This document shows positions 52,266 to 61,085 of a stretch of 64,000 bases of DNA, in pieces. The DNA comes from Bacillus salipaludis. GTDB taxonomy: Bacteria > Bacillota > Bacilli > Bacillales_B > DSM-18226. The stretch lies in NCBI RefSeq assembly GCF_004358205.1, contig NZ_SMYO01000001.1, positions 434,001 to 498,000 on the forward strand, read 5' to 3'. Made by a program: the position numbers and the translations under genes. Each line of letters starts with the position of its first letter. Positions within the stretch are counted from its first letter, which is position 1. The notes beneath the pieces are model-generated. The model was not told the origin of the DNA, made no database searches, and was given only the letters and a program-made list of their open reading frames with translations.

Positions 52266-53513
52266 ATGTCAACTTTACGTGAAGAAGCATTAAAGATGCA
52301 CAGAGAAAAACGAGGAAAGCTTGGTGTTTACTCTAAAGTCACAGTAAGTGATGCAAACGATTTAAGTCTTGCTTATTCACCAGGTGTTGCAGAGCCCTGC
52401 TTAGACATACATGAAGACGAAAGCAAAGTATTTGATTACACAATGAAGGGGAATCTCGTTGCAGTTGTTTCGAACGGAACAGCCGTTTTGGGTCTTGGAA
52501 ATATTGGCCCGAAAGCCGCGATGCCGGTTATGGAAGGAAAAGCATTGTTATTCAAATCGTTTGCCGATGTAGATGCATTTCCAATTTGCCTTGATACGAT
52601 GGACACCGATAAAATTGTTGAGGTCGTTAAACTATTAGAACCAACTTTTGGCGGAGTAAACTTGGAAGACATCGCAGCACCGCAATGCTTTGAGATCGAG
52701 GAACTATTACGAAAAACGTGCGATATTCCCATTTTTCATGATGACCAGCATGGAACAGCCATTGTAACCGCTGCAGGATTAATCAATGCTCTTAAACTCG
52801 TTGGCAAAGACATTGAAGATATACGTGTTGTAATAAACGGTGCCGGTGCGGCAGGTGTAGCTATTGTTAAGCTCTTGCTTCATATGGGGGTAAAGGATGT
52901 CATCTTATGTGATACAAAAGGGACTATATATGAAGGACGTACTTTCGGAATGAATCTATTCAAAGAAGAAATGGCCCGCATCACTAATAAAGAACGAAAA
53001 CAAGGGACACTAGCGGATGCTCTTCTGGGAGCGGATGTATTTATTGGCGTATCAGCTGCTGGTTCTGTGACGAAAGAAATGGTTCGTTCCATGAACCATG
53101 ATCCAATTATTTTTGCCATGGCCAATCCAGTACCAGAAATCATGCCCGAGGATGCAAAAGAAGCCGGAGCACTAGTAGTTGGTACGGGGCGCTCTGATTT
53201 CCCAAATCAAGTCAATAACGTTTTGGCATTTCCCGGGATTTTCCGTGGTGCATTAGATGTTCAGGCAAGAGAAATCAATGAAGAAATGAAGTTGGCAGCC
53301 GTGTATGCAATTGCTGGATTAATTTCAGATGATGAAATTTATGCTGATTATGTAATTCCAGATCCATTTGACCGCCGGGTAGCTGCCCATGTAGCAGCAG
53401 CTGTTGCTAATGCTGCAATGGAAACGGGTGTTTCACAAAAAAATGTAAATGTTGAAGAGGTAAAAAAGCGTCTATTAACACTAGTAGAAGAAAAACAACC
53501 TGCTTTTTTATAA
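52266..53513 (+). CDS. NAD(P)-dependent malic enzyme (YtsJ/MaeB-like)
   Basis: 415 residues, the short bacterial type. Key parts are visible: LAYSPGVAEPC (catalytic Tyr), GKALLFKSFADVDAFPICLDT (catalytic Lys), EDIAAPQCFEIE and IFHDDQHGTAIV (metal ligands), and the NGAGAAGVAIVKLL nucleotide-binding loop. It decarboxylates malate to pyruvate. Cofactor preference cannot be judged safely. AAAGGAGAAAC is upstream. With ppc in the same window, the organism has genes for both the entry to and the exit from the C4 pool. Confidence 0.95.
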   Translation: MSTLREEALKMHREKRGKLGVYSKVTVSDANDLSLAYSPGVAEPCLDIHEDESKVFDYTMKGNLVAVVSNGTAVLGLGNIGPKAAMPVMEGKALLFKSFADVDAFPICLDTMDTDKIVEVVKLLEPTFGGVNLEDIAAPQCFEIEELLRKTCDIPIFHDDQHGTAIVTAAGLINALKLVGKDIEDIRVVINGAGAAGVAIVKLLLHMGVKDVILCDTKGTIYEGRTFGMNLFKEEMARITNKERKQGTLADALLGADVFIGVSAAGSVTKEMVRSMNHDPIIFAMANPVPEIMPEDAKEAGALVVGTGRSDFPNQVNNVLAFPGIFRGALDVQAREINEEMKLAAVYAIAGLISDDEIYADYVIPDPFDRRVAAHVAAAVANAAMETGVSQKNVNVEEVKKRLLTLVEEKQPAFL

Positions 53514-53524
53514 ATCTATAAACC

Positions 53525-53581
53525 AAAGCTTACCTTATTCGCTGTGTTGATGAATACTAAGGTAAGCTTTATTTGTTTTTT
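53525..53581 (+). terminator. rho-independent terminator after malic enzyme
   Basis: The 13-bp stem AAAGCTTACCTTA / TAAGGTAAGCTTT has a 20-nt loop followed by T-rich sequence. Confidence 0.88.
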
Positions 53582-53868
53582 CATGGTAACAACAGCAAAG
53601 ATGAATCAATGTAATTATTTAGTTAATTTATTTTTGTTTTCAAAAATATACTGTAATTCATATAAGAAAAAGGCTTTGAAAAAGAAATAAAGGAAAAATT
53701 GGAAGTTATTTATACGGGCTAAGTGAGCAATTTTTATTTTTTCTAATAATGTTATATAAATAGTAGCGAAGTTACATTGGTTTTTTTTATTAACTGTCCA
53801 CCAATTATTGTTAATTAACTTATCGGTGTTCTACTTCATACAATATTCAAAAAATGGAGTTGATCTAC
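53582..53868. other. promoter-bearing AT-rich spacer
   Basis: The spacer between malic enzyme and the transpeptidase exceeds 300 bp with the terminator included. It is very AT-rich and should contain the transpeptidase promoter. No ORF or confident promoter boxes were identified. Confidence 0.5.
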
Positions 53869-54204
53869 ATGGCAAAATGGATAGATGTATCAACATCAAA
53901 ACACCAACTAAAACTTTTTGATCGTCACAGGCTTTTAAAAACTTACCCAATTGCTGTTGGAAAAATATTGTCACCAACACCTACAGGAACATACACGATT
54001 ATCAACAAGGATCCTAATCCTGGCGGACCATTTGGAGTACTTTGGATGGGATTATCAAGACCTCATTACGGTATACATGGAACAAATAATCCATCTTCTA
54101 TAGGTAAGAATGTCTCGCATGGATGTATTAGAATGTTTAATCATGATGTTCTAGAATTATCATCTTTAGTTCCAATTGGTACGAGGGTTTTTATTCATAA
54201 ATGA
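53869..54204 (+). CDS. short L,D-transpeptidase (YkuD domain only)
   Basis: About 111 residues from the ATG at 53869, for which GGAG 9 nt upstream serves; the frame also has an ATG at 53854. It is a bare YkuD domain with the complete active-site motif [20 protein letters not shown], catalytic Cys86. There is no signal peptide and no LysM or wall-binding domain, unlike most secreted members. YkuD enzymes form 3-3 crosslinks or attach ligands in peptidoglycan. Without a visible export signal it may act in the sporulating cell or leave by an unknown route. Confidence 0.88.
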   Translation: MAKWIDVSTSKHQLKLFDRHRLLKTYPIAVGKILSPTPTGTYTIINKDPNPGGPFGVLWMGLSRPHYGIHGTNNPSSIGKNVSHGCIRMFNHDVLELSSLVPIGTRVFIHK

Positions 54205-54303
54205 CTCTAAAATTTTTACCCTTTTTACTTTCTAGTTTAGGTCAAGTGCAATAAAAAAGAGAGGATTTCACCTTTTGTTAATCTACCCGTTACTAGAATA
54301 AGA

Positions 54304-54338
54304 AAATGCGTTTCCACCTATTGAAGAAACGCATCCGT
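54304..54338 (-). terminator. probable terminator of the glutamate racemase gene
   Basis: The 9-bp stem ATGCGTTTC / GAAACGCAT is followed by TTTTC on the minus strand, about 65 bp past the stop. Confidence 0.65.
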
Positions 54339-54402
54339 TTGTTTATGTATAAAATTTAACAAACTTATTTTCAAATAAGATGTCGAAACAGATTATTTTG
54401 AT

Positions 54403-55200
54403 TTAAACACCCGTTGTTAAAGAATTTATCCTATCTAACTTGACCAATAACTCATTATAATTAGATAAAGTTTCTTTATCTTCTACTCTATTACCAGATT
54501 TAAAAAATAAAATATCTCCTTTTCCATCGTTAATTTGATTCCTTACTTCTAGAATTCTTTTTAAGTTCTTTGCCGTTCCAATACTTCCAGAAATAATGTC
54601 CACTTCTTCAGGAAATATTTTCTTAATACTACTTTCAAAATATGGGAAATGTGTACATCCAAGAACAACCGTGCCGTATTGCTTTAAATCAAACGACGAT
54701 AGTTTTTCTTTTAAATATGGTACAACTATCTCTTCTCTAAACTCAAAATTCTCAGCGAATTGGACAAGACCAGGAAGAGGAAGACTTTCAACAATATCGT
54801 GATGATCTATACTTCTCACAAGGTTATAAAACTTTTCCTCTCTGAGAGTCAAATTAGTTGCCAACACTAATACTTTTTTTCGTTTTCCCTCACAGCTTTG
54901 AACAGCAGGTTTTACCGCTGGTTCAATACCCAAAATAGGGAAATCATACTTCTGGCGAAGATCATCTACTGCAATACTGGTTGCAGTATTACAAGCAATG
55001 ACTAATGCTTTAATTCCTTGATTAGCCATAAAATCAACTGCATTAAAAATATATTTCCTTACCTCTTCTTTTGGTTTTTCACCATATGGAACGTGTAAAG
55101 TATCTGCATAAAATATGTAATCCTCATTCGGTAAAATCCTCAATGCTTGATGAAATACAGTCATTCCACCTATGCCTGAATCAAAAAAACCAATTCTCAT
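54403..55200 (-). CDS. glutamate racemase (YrpC/MurI type)
   Basis: 265 residues from the ATG at 55200 (AAGAAGAG upstream). The two catalytic cysteines are in place: Cys70 (VIACNTATS) and Cys182 (LGCTHFPYF), with FDSGIGGMTV at the start and ADTLHVPYG. It makes D-glutamate for peptidoglycan. Bacillus often carries two racemases, RacE and YrpC; the length equals that of YrpC, but I cannot tell the two types apart safely. It is a single-gene unit. Confidence 0.92.
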   Translation of the reverse strand: MRIGFFDSGIGGMTVFHQALRILPNEDYIFYADTLHVPYGEKPKEEVRKYIFNAVDFMANQGIKALVIACNTATSIAVDDLRQKYDFPILGIEPAVKPAVQSCEGKRKKVLVLATNLTLREEKFYNLVRSIDHHDIVESLPLPGLVQFAENFEFREEIVVPYLKEKLSSFDLKQYGTVVLGCTHFPYFESSIKKIFPEEVDIISGSIGTAKNLKRILEVRNQINDGKGDILFFKSGNRVEDKETLSNYNELLVKLDRINSLTTGV

Positions 55201-55239
55201 TACTTTCACTCTTCTTTTCAATTAATTTTATAAGTCCAT

Positions 55240-56028
55240 CTAATTTTTTAACATATCAATAAATTTTAATAAAGACGGTTGCAAGTACGTTTTTTTTCGA
55301 TAAATAAACATTGTTTTCATTTTTCCATAAAGATTCGGTAATGAATGTTGTTTAAGCGTTCCTTCTTGTAAATGTTTTGCAATGACACTGCAGGGGAGCA
55401 AACTTATACCTAGACCAGCAGATACACAGCCTAATATTCCATCCACAGTGCCAAATTCCATTATCTTATTGGGTATCATCTTCTCTTGGTGTAACCATTG
55501 TTCAAACTTTTCCCTATAAGCACATCCCATATGAAAAACAAGAACCGTCCTTGTTCGAATATCTTTGATTAAAGATATTGGTGGATGAGCTGTATCCGTG
55601 ATGAGAACTAGTTCCTCTTCGAATACCTCTTCCTGAATGAGATCTGGGTGATTGATAGGTCCAGCCACAAATGCTCCATCAAGTTCATACTGAAGAACAG
55701 CTTGAATATTTTGTTCAGTAGAACCTGTTTTTAAAGTTAAATCTACCTCTGGAAAGTCTTTATGATACTTTGAAAATAGGACTGGTAAGCGAACCGCTGC
55801 GGTTGTTTCCATTGAACCAATAATTAAAGGGCCGCTTGGCGTTTGATCATCCATCATCACATTTTTAGTTTCCTCGATAAGATTGAATATCTTTTCCGCA
55901 TATGTTAACAACAGGCTTCCTTTGGTTGTAAATGCAGATCCACGATTATGTCTATAGAAAAGGGTTGTTTGAAGATCTGATCTTTCTTTTAAGGTTGCTG
56001 TATTATATCGAAATTTTGACCTCTGCAT
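55240..56028 (-). pseudogene. LysR-family regulator missing its DNA-binding helices
   Basis: The open frame codes for the end of a LysR winged helix (LQTTLFYRHNRGSAFTTKG) and a complete effector-binding domain (about residues 60-262), ending normally. The helix-turn-helix that should precede it, about 40 residues, is absent. Upstream the frame runs straight into the 3' end of the HlyD gene in another frame, and no start or ribosome site is credible. The natural gene would be about 300 residues. The break coincides with the hlyD stop codon, which suggests a deletion or rearrangement junction. It is unlikely to work as a regulator. Confidence 0.78.
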
Positions 56029-56638
56029 TCATACCAGGCAGGACCTTACTTGAAGGATTTTCAATAGAAATTTTCACAGGAACTTTTTGTGTTACTTTTG
56101 TATAAGTGCCGCTTGAGTTCTGAGACGGAAGTACAGAAAAAACGGAATTTGTCGCATAACCAATTTCTTCGATTTTCCCATTAAATAATGATTCCGAATC
56201 ACCGTCAACAGTAATATCAACGCTGTCGCCAACTTCAATATCGTTTAAATCATTTTCTTCAATATTGGCGGTAATATATAAACTATTCATATCTGCTGTT
56301 TGAGCTAAAACCTGACCAGCTTGTACCATTTGGTTCGTCTTAGCTTCATTTTTGATGATAGTTCCTGTTGCCAAGCTCTCTACTGGAAGTGCTTGTTGAC
56401 CATTTGAAATTTTGCCCAATTTTTCTTGATCAGAGACAATCTTACCCTCTTTACCATTCCAATTTGTCAACAAGCCAGAATTGGTTGCTACAACTTGTGA
56501 AATATCTGCTGATACAACAGCATCCTCTGTTTTTACATAATTCTGTTTTTCATAGTAGAAGTATACACCTGATGCAATTAATGCCAAAACGACAACCATA
56601 CCTATAATATTTATCAGTAATAAACGACCTTTACTCAT
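56003..56638 (-). CDS. HlyD/EmrA-type membrane fusion protein of a drug exporter (YhbJ-like)
   Basis: 211 residues: an N-terminal helix (about 7-28), a biotinyl-lipoyl-like half (TEDAVVSADISQVVATNSG ... GTIIKNEAKTNQMVQAGQVL) and a beta-barrel part (GDSVDITVDGDSESLFNGKI). It lacks the long coiled coil of EmrA, like the short YhbJ protein of B. subtilis. It follows the MFS gene by about 40 bp with GGAGAG upstream and should be its partner. The chain seems complete, although its stop codon marks the junction with the truncated lysR. Confidence 0.85.
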   Translation of the reverse strand: MSKGRLLLINIIGMVVVLALIASGVYFYYEKQNYVKTEDAVVSADISQVVATNSGLLTNWNGKEGKIVSDQEKLGKISNGQQALPVESLATGTIIKNEAKTNQMVQAGQVLAQTADMNSLYITANIEENDLNDIEVGDSVDITVDGDSESLFNGKIEEIGYATNSVFSVLPSQNSSGTYTKVTQKVPVKISIENPSSKVLPGMNAEVKISI

Positions 56639-56679
56639 GTTTCAAATCTCTCCTTACAATTTATATACTTAAAATCTAT

Positions 56680-58314
56680 TTAAGCCGATGTCTCCATTCC
56701 ATCTTTTTCTTTTGGAGCTGGTATACGCATTCTCTTTTGTTTCTTAACCAATGACCGTCCTTTTCCAGTCCAAGTTTTTCCGATTGAGCCAACAAGCATG
56801 ACGATACTTAGTACAAGTAATATCGTAAACAAATCATGATAGGCCCCTAATACAGCAGTCATTTTAGAATTTACGACTAGTTCAAACGCTGCTGTACTTT
56901 TTGCCTCTGATAAAGATAAGTGTTCTCCCGTGAAGGAGTGAATTAGTTTTGTCATTTCCCATCTATACTCAGAACTATTTGGGTCTATCTGCCCTCTAAT
57001 ATCTTCATAATTTTGCGCATTTTGTCTGGTTAAAAACCATCCGATTATTGGTGATATAACAGCACCGATAAAATTTCGGATTGAGTGCAAGGTTGTAGAC
57101 CTCATCGATGCCTTATGAATATCACCGGCTAATGCTGTTCCAAGAGCACCTGAAACGAGAGTCATACTGATCCCGCCTCCAAGACACGCAACTTGAAAAT
57201 ACAATGATGGTAAAGTCGTTTCTGAATTAATCACCATCCACTTGAGGCTCACATATAAAACGGCAATGGACCCGATAATTCCTAGTATGCCGGCACCTAA
57301 TTTATCATAAAATAGGGTTTTAAATATGGCGGTAAACAAGATTCCCACAAAGAACCAAAAATAAAAATGGCTTAGATATAAAAAGGGAAGGTTCATATTA
57401 TTTCGCAAAAATCCGTTAATCCCTGCAATCGCAACGATCAGAGAGATATGAGATGCAACAGCCATAATGGTTCCAGAAATAGGTTTGGAAGCCTTTAATG
57501 TGCTAAATGGAACCAATGGTGTCTCTGCTTTTACGTCCACATAGATAAATAAAATTAACAATATGAGCCCTGCAAGAAAAAATGGCCAAACATATAAAGA
57601 GGTAAATCCTTTTTCTAAAAGGTTACATAGTGGAAATGCTAATGCAATCATTAAAAGACTAAACAAAAACACTCCTGTTTTATCGACATGACTATGATCA
57701 TGTCCATGCTCTTCATGTTTAGGTAAACCGAAAAAACCAATAATTAAACAGCATAGTGATGCGATTATATTTAGAAAAAACAACCAACGCCATGCATCCG
57801 TTCGTAATGAGATGGAGCCGAATAGAGCTCCAATTGCACTTGATCCAAATAATCCTGTAATAACCATAAACAAAAAGGTATTTCGGATCGCATTAGGGAA
57901 AGACCTTAGGCTAGCAGGCAGAATGGTTAAGAAAAGAATACCTGCACTTAGGCCTTGAATGATTCTTCCTACAATCAGAATGACTAAACCAGGAGAGATC
58001 GTAGAAATGATGGATCCACATAAAAAAATAAAAATAAACAGTAAGTAATTTCGTCGTAATCCAAATTTCCTTGAAAGTACTGGACCAAATGGCACACCTA
58101 ACGCAAATGCCAAATTCGATAATGTAGATGGATATAGTAAGTGATTGGAACTTAGTTTCAGTCCATTTTGGATAATACCTTGGTTTAGAATGTAAGACAA
58201 ATTAGAAAAATACTGTGAACCAATCGCCAGTATCGTTAAGATGGATATTATCAAATATTGAGGGACAGCAACCTTTTCAATATCGGAAGCTGCCGGATTC
58301 ATCTGCTGACTCAT
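56680..58314 (-). CDS. MFS drug exporter, DHA2 family (YhcA-like)
   Basis: 544 residues from the ATG at 58314 (GGGAGGAAATTGG upstream). About 14 helices; the family motif GRIIQGLSAGILFLTILPAS is in helix 5 and the motif-A-like stretch GPVLSRKFGLRRNYLL follows helix 2. A cytoplasmic loop has HEEHGHDHSHVD, a His-rich segment of unknown meaning. With the HlyD protein it makes the same pair as B. subtilis YhcA/YhbJ. It is separated from the MarR gene by a 35-bp palindrome, the likely operator. Confidence 0.88.
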   Translation of the reverse strand: MSQQMNPAASDIEKVAVPQYLIISILTILAIGSQYFSNLSYILNQGIIQNGLKLSSNHLLYPSTLSNLAFALGVPFGPVLSRKFGLRRNYLLFIFIFLCGSIISTISPGLVILIVGRIIQGLSAGILFLTILPASLRSFPNAIRNTFLFMVITGLFGSSAIGALFGSISLRTDAWRWLFFLNIIASLCCLIIGFFGLPKHEEHGHDHSHVDKTGVFLFSLLMIALAFPLCNLLEKGFTSLYVWPFFLAGLILLILFIYVDVKAETPLVPFSTLKASKPISGTIMAVASHISLIVAIAGINGFLRNNMNLPFLYLSHFYFWFFVGILFTAIFKTLFYDKLGAGILGIIGSIAVLYVSLKWMVINSETTLPSLYFQVACLGGGISMTLVSGALGTALAGDIHKASMRSTTLHSIRNFIGAVISPIIGWFLTRQNAQNYEDIRGQIDPNSSEYRWEMTKLIHSFTGEHLSLSEAKSTAAFELVVNSKMTAVLGAYHDLFTILLVLSIVMLVGSIGKTWTGKGRSLVKKQKRMRIPAPKEKDGMETSA

Positions 58315-58368
58315 CCAATTTCCTCCCTTCATTTTTTAAAAATTGTTTATTAACATTTTTACTATCAC

Positions 58369-58403
58369 TATATTGTATAATACAAGTTGTATTATACAAT
58401 ATA
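58369..58403. promoter_or_regulatory. perfect 35-bp palindrome, probable MarR operator
   Basis: The core TATTGTATAATACAA-G-TTGTATTATACAATA (58371-58401) extends by two more pairs. It lies 55 bp upstream of the MFS start and contains TTGTATAATACAA-type dyads used by MarR/OhrR regulators. TATAAT boxes are embedded, so binding would cover the promoter. Confidence 0.7.
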
Positions 58404-58453
58404 TTTCAAAAAAAAAACAATGTAAAAATTTTATATAATAATAGCTATTAAAA

Positions 58454-58486
58454 CAAAAAAGACCGTGACGCCTTGTCACAATCCCT
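58454..58486 (-). terminator. rho-independent terminator of marR
   Basis: The stem GACCGTGAC / GTCACAATC (one mismatch) has a 5-nt loop and six Ts on the minus strand. Confidence 0.78.
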
Positions 58487-58519
58487 TATTTTTCTATATT
58501 CCCCATTTTTTAAATGAAA

Positions 58520-58948
58520 TTATCCTTTTCTATTTTTAAAATCTTTATTTAATCGAATTAAATTATCTTCAAGTTGTTTTAATTCCACTCTAGACCAGTT
58601 TTGGAGTACTTCTGAATAAAAGTTATAACGAGATTCTTGAACAATATTGAGGATTTCTTGTCCTTTATTCGTAAGTTCTATAAGACTTATCCTTCCATTG
58701 TCGGGAGCTGGAAAACGCTTAATATATTGTTTGGATTCTAAAGTACCAACCTGTCTACTCGCTGTAGATATGTTTAACATTAGTTTTTCGGCAATTACAT
58801 TAATTGCCAAGGGTCCATTTTCATTAACTTCACTTAAGATAAGATACTCTGATCGATCCAAGTCACCTAGTTTAGGACTATATGCTGTTGTAAGCCGAAC
58901 TAACAAGGCTATTTCATATTCAATAGATTGCAGTGAGTCCTGATTCAA
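58520..58948 (-). CDS. MarR-family transcriptional regulator (YhbI-like)
   Basis: 142 residues starting at a TTG after AAGGGGGAAGGA. The winged helix is at about 45-105 (GPLAINVIAEKLMLNISTASRQVGTLESKQYIKR), with the wing DNGRISLIELTNKG. N- and C-terminal helices form the dimerisation part. It lies upstream of the MFS/HlyD pair in the same direction; its own terminator and the palindrome downstream separate the two units. Repression of the exporter, relieved by a small-molecule ligand, is the likely role. Confidence 0.88.
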   Translation of the reverse strand: MNQDSLQSIEYEIALLVRLTTAYSPKLGDLDRSEYLILSEVNENGPLAINVIAEKLMLNISTASRQVGTLESKQYIKRFPAPDNGRISLIELTNKGQEILNIVQESRYNFYSEVLQNWSRVELKQLEDNLIRLNKDFKNRKG

Positions 58949-59347
58949 AAAGTCCTTCCCCCTTATAAAGTAAAACTGTTGTACTTATTGTAGTCAAATT
59001 AATTTTATAATAACAAATATACTATAGTAAATCTTTTAGAAAAGTGTAATGTCATCCGCTCTTGGCTCCACCACATGCAGCTTCAAGGTAACCTGAGCCA
59101 GAGGTCGTAAAGATCGCTGGCCAAAGGGGAATCAACAAAACTAAATCGGTCTAAAAACTTTGCATCATACCCAAAATTAAGGGGGCTACTGGCTCCGGAT
59201 CCTTCTTCTGGTGGAACTGAAATTTTTGCAAACTGTACAGAGCTAAGGAAGAAATATCCTAATAGGGTACCATCCACTCACCCAGCTTATCAAACAAAAA
59301 TGGACATAGATCATGATAACTATACATGTTAAAGATAATTAAATAAA
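58949..59347. other. intergenic stretch with one unrecognised ORF
   Basis: A 64-codon minus-strand frame (59083-59277) encodes MDGTLLGYFFLSSVQFAKIS.., ending in LYDLWLRLP. Base composition is more GC-rich than its neighbours. It has no ribosome site and no similarity that I recognise; it may be a fragment of a decayed gene. The remainder is AT-rich, with no further signal. Confidence 0.35.
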
Positions 59348-59374
59348 ATAGCCCCTTTCGATTGAGAAGGGCTA
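59348..59374 (-). terminator. rho-independent terminator of a small gene
   Basis: The stem TAGCCCCTT / AAGGGCTA has a 9-nt loop and a T-rich minus-strand tail. It overlaps the last codons of the 51-residue gene. Confidence 0.7.
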
Positions 59375-59527
59375 ATTTACTTTCTCCTTCAAGATTATTT
59401 CGGAGAAATGAACTAATTTAACATTATGATTATTGTCTCCTTCTTTGACGATTTCACAATAACCAGAAGAATATTGATGTAATATGATGTATTCTTTGCC
59501 CTTGTAAATAACATATAACTTTTCCAT
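59372..59527 (-). CDS. 51-residue conserved-looking small protein of unknown function
   Basis: The ATG at 59527 follows AAAGGGGACACG, a strong site; the open frame extends further but without a start signal. The product (MEKLYVIYKGKEYIILHQYS...) has alternating hydrophobic residues suggestive of a small beta fold, with a single Cys. There is no membrane segment. It is a single-gene unit with a terminator. I do not recognise it. Confidence 0.6.
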   Translation of the reverse strand: MEKLYVIYKGKEYIILHQYSSGYCEIVKEGDNNHNVKLVHFSEIILKEKVN

Positions 59528-59733
59528 CGTGTCCCCTTTCCATTTGTTTTCCATTATTGTAAGGGGATTTACTTTTTTTGTCTGTGTCATGCTGGTGACA
59601 ATTTGGGAATGGAAAAAAGCCCCTCTCGAAGAAGAGTTTTTTTATGTACAATTAATTAGCTTTAAATACCCAGTACTATTTTTTGGTATTATTTAGATTA
59701 TGTAATTCAAATAGATAAAAGGGGAGAAATAAC

Positions 59734-60015
59734 ATGAAAGCAGTATTAGGATTCTTAAAAAAGAGATGGAGGTATGTATTAACCGCTATCATTGCTTTGT
59801 GGATTGGCGGTGCTGGAGGCCCTTCTAGTGAGGAATATGCAAATGCGAAAGATTACGCGAAAGACCTGAACAAAACCATCCAAGAAAAAAAACACCTCAA
59901 ACTTCCAGCATATAACAAATCTCACTTAAATTGGTTTAACTATAGCATCATTTATAATTTTCTCTCAATAACTTATCGATCCTCAGCATTAAATTATCAA
60001 GTTAATTTTACCTAG
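59734..60015 (+). CDS. small membrane-anchored protein, possibly truncated
   Basis: 93 residues; AAAGGGGAG precedes the ATG. The first half looks genuine: basic, then a helix (about 13-27) with ALWIGGAGGPSSEEY, then a charged helical stretch (AKDYAKDLNKTIQEKKHLK). After about residue 58 the composition changes to Asn/Tyr/Ser-rich non-specific sequence, as if a frameshift or deletion had replaced the original C-terminus. The family is unknown. Confidence 0.5.
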   Translation: MKAVLGFLKKRWRYVLTAIIALWIGGAGGPSSEEYANAKDYAKDLNKTIQEKKHLKLPAYNKSHLNWFNYSIIYNFLSITYRSSALNYQVNFT

Positions 60016-60100
60016 AAAAATCTAATCCATTTTCCTCTTTTTAACATTGGATAATATTGGTATGATTTAAACACCCCTAATTTTCTAGATAAATTGCTAC

Positions 60101-60137
60101 ATGACAAGGACTCCTTATGGAGTTCTTGTCATTTTAA
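60101..60137 (+). terminator. rho-independent terminator
   Basis: The stem ATGACAAGGACTCC / GGAGTTCTTGTCAT (one mismatch) has a 4-nt loop and a short T-tract. The 60016-60280 gap holds nothing else that I recognise. Confidence 0.85.
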
Positions 60138-60280
60138 CAAGAAAAATCCCGCATTTATGAAAACCGTTTAAAACCACAAATAATCAAATATATAATACCA
60201 CTGATAGCCTATTAAACCCATAGCCAAACATTTTTTGCATTTAAAATTTTCCTCTTGTCTTTTTTGAATACAACTCATAT

Positions 60281-60886
60281 TTAATTACTTCCAATATACT
60301 TAAATGAATAAATATGTGTTTTCGTAAGATCGATAACTTCTTGGATAAATTCCTCTTGAGTTTCTTTGAAGCCATTATGAATCCAATTCTGAAGGAGTCC
60401 GTAAAAGCCATAGGCTGTATACCGTTTAAAATAATCCATATTGACTTGTATATTGTTTATTGTTTGGAAATTAAATTGTTCTTTATAGATTTTTAAGATC
60501 GTTTGAGGGAACCGGGTGTGTAATCCAGGTAGCGTGTCATCATAGTTAATCAGTTCAAAAAAATTCCGGTTGATATAGATATAAGAAACAATATTAAAAG
60601 ATGGTGCATTTAGGTTTTCCGTAAAAACTTTATGACCAGGTACATATGGTTTTCCTACTGATGCTTCTAGCCCTTGAAACATGGAAATGAGTAGATATTC
60701 AGCCAATTCAATCTTATCTTGATAATGGATATAAAACGTACTGCGATTATAAGCGGCATAGTCGACAATGTTTTTTACAGTAACGGAGTGATACCCCTTC
60801 TCTTTTATGAGTTCAATTAATGCTTGCTTTAAATGTTCTCTTGTCCGATATTGTCGTTGAGATGTGGTATTTTGTTCACTATTCAT
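60281..60886 (-). CDS. TetR/AcrR-family transcriptional regulator
   Basis: 201 residues. The N-terminal helix-turn-helix is typical (YHSVTVKNIVDYAAYNRSTFYIHYQDK), and the C-terminal part contains the TetR_C-like YTAYGFYGLLQNWIHNGFKE. The ATG follows GAGGGAG. It is divergent from a short-chain dehydrogenase, with a 25-bp inverted repeat in the spacer close to its own start. Regulation of the SDR gene and of itself is inferred. Confidence 0.88.
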   Translation of the reverse strand: MNSEQNTTSQRQYRTREHLKQALIELIKEKGYHSVTVKNIVDYAAYNRSTFYIHYQDKIELAEYLLISMFQGLEASVGKPYVPGHKVFTENLNAPSFNIVSYIYINRNFFELINYDDTLPGLHTRFPQTILKIYKEQFNFQTINNIQVNMDYFKRYTAYGFYGLLQNWIHNGFKETQEEFIQEVIDLTKTHIYSFKYIGSN

Positions 60887-60921
60887 GAAAAAAACTCCCT
60901 CAAAATTAGACAGATTTTATA

Positions 60922-60946
60922 TAAGTGTCTAACTAGTAGACACTTA
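60922..60946. promoter_or_regulatory. candidate TetR operator in the tetR-SDR spacer
   Basis: The inverted repeat TAAGTGTCTA-ACTAG-TAGACACTTA has perfect 10-bp arms. It lies 36 bp upstream of tetR and 140 bp upstream of the SDR start. Confidence 0.6.
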
Positions 60947-61085
60947 ATGATATCTTAATGATTGTTAAATGTGAACAGAAGAGTAAAATTAAATTGTGAA
61001 CAAATTAGTACAGATTTTCATTAGGCAGCTTCTGTTAACTGTTAATAATGAGTTGTAATAAAAATGTTATGGGAGGTCTTTGATT

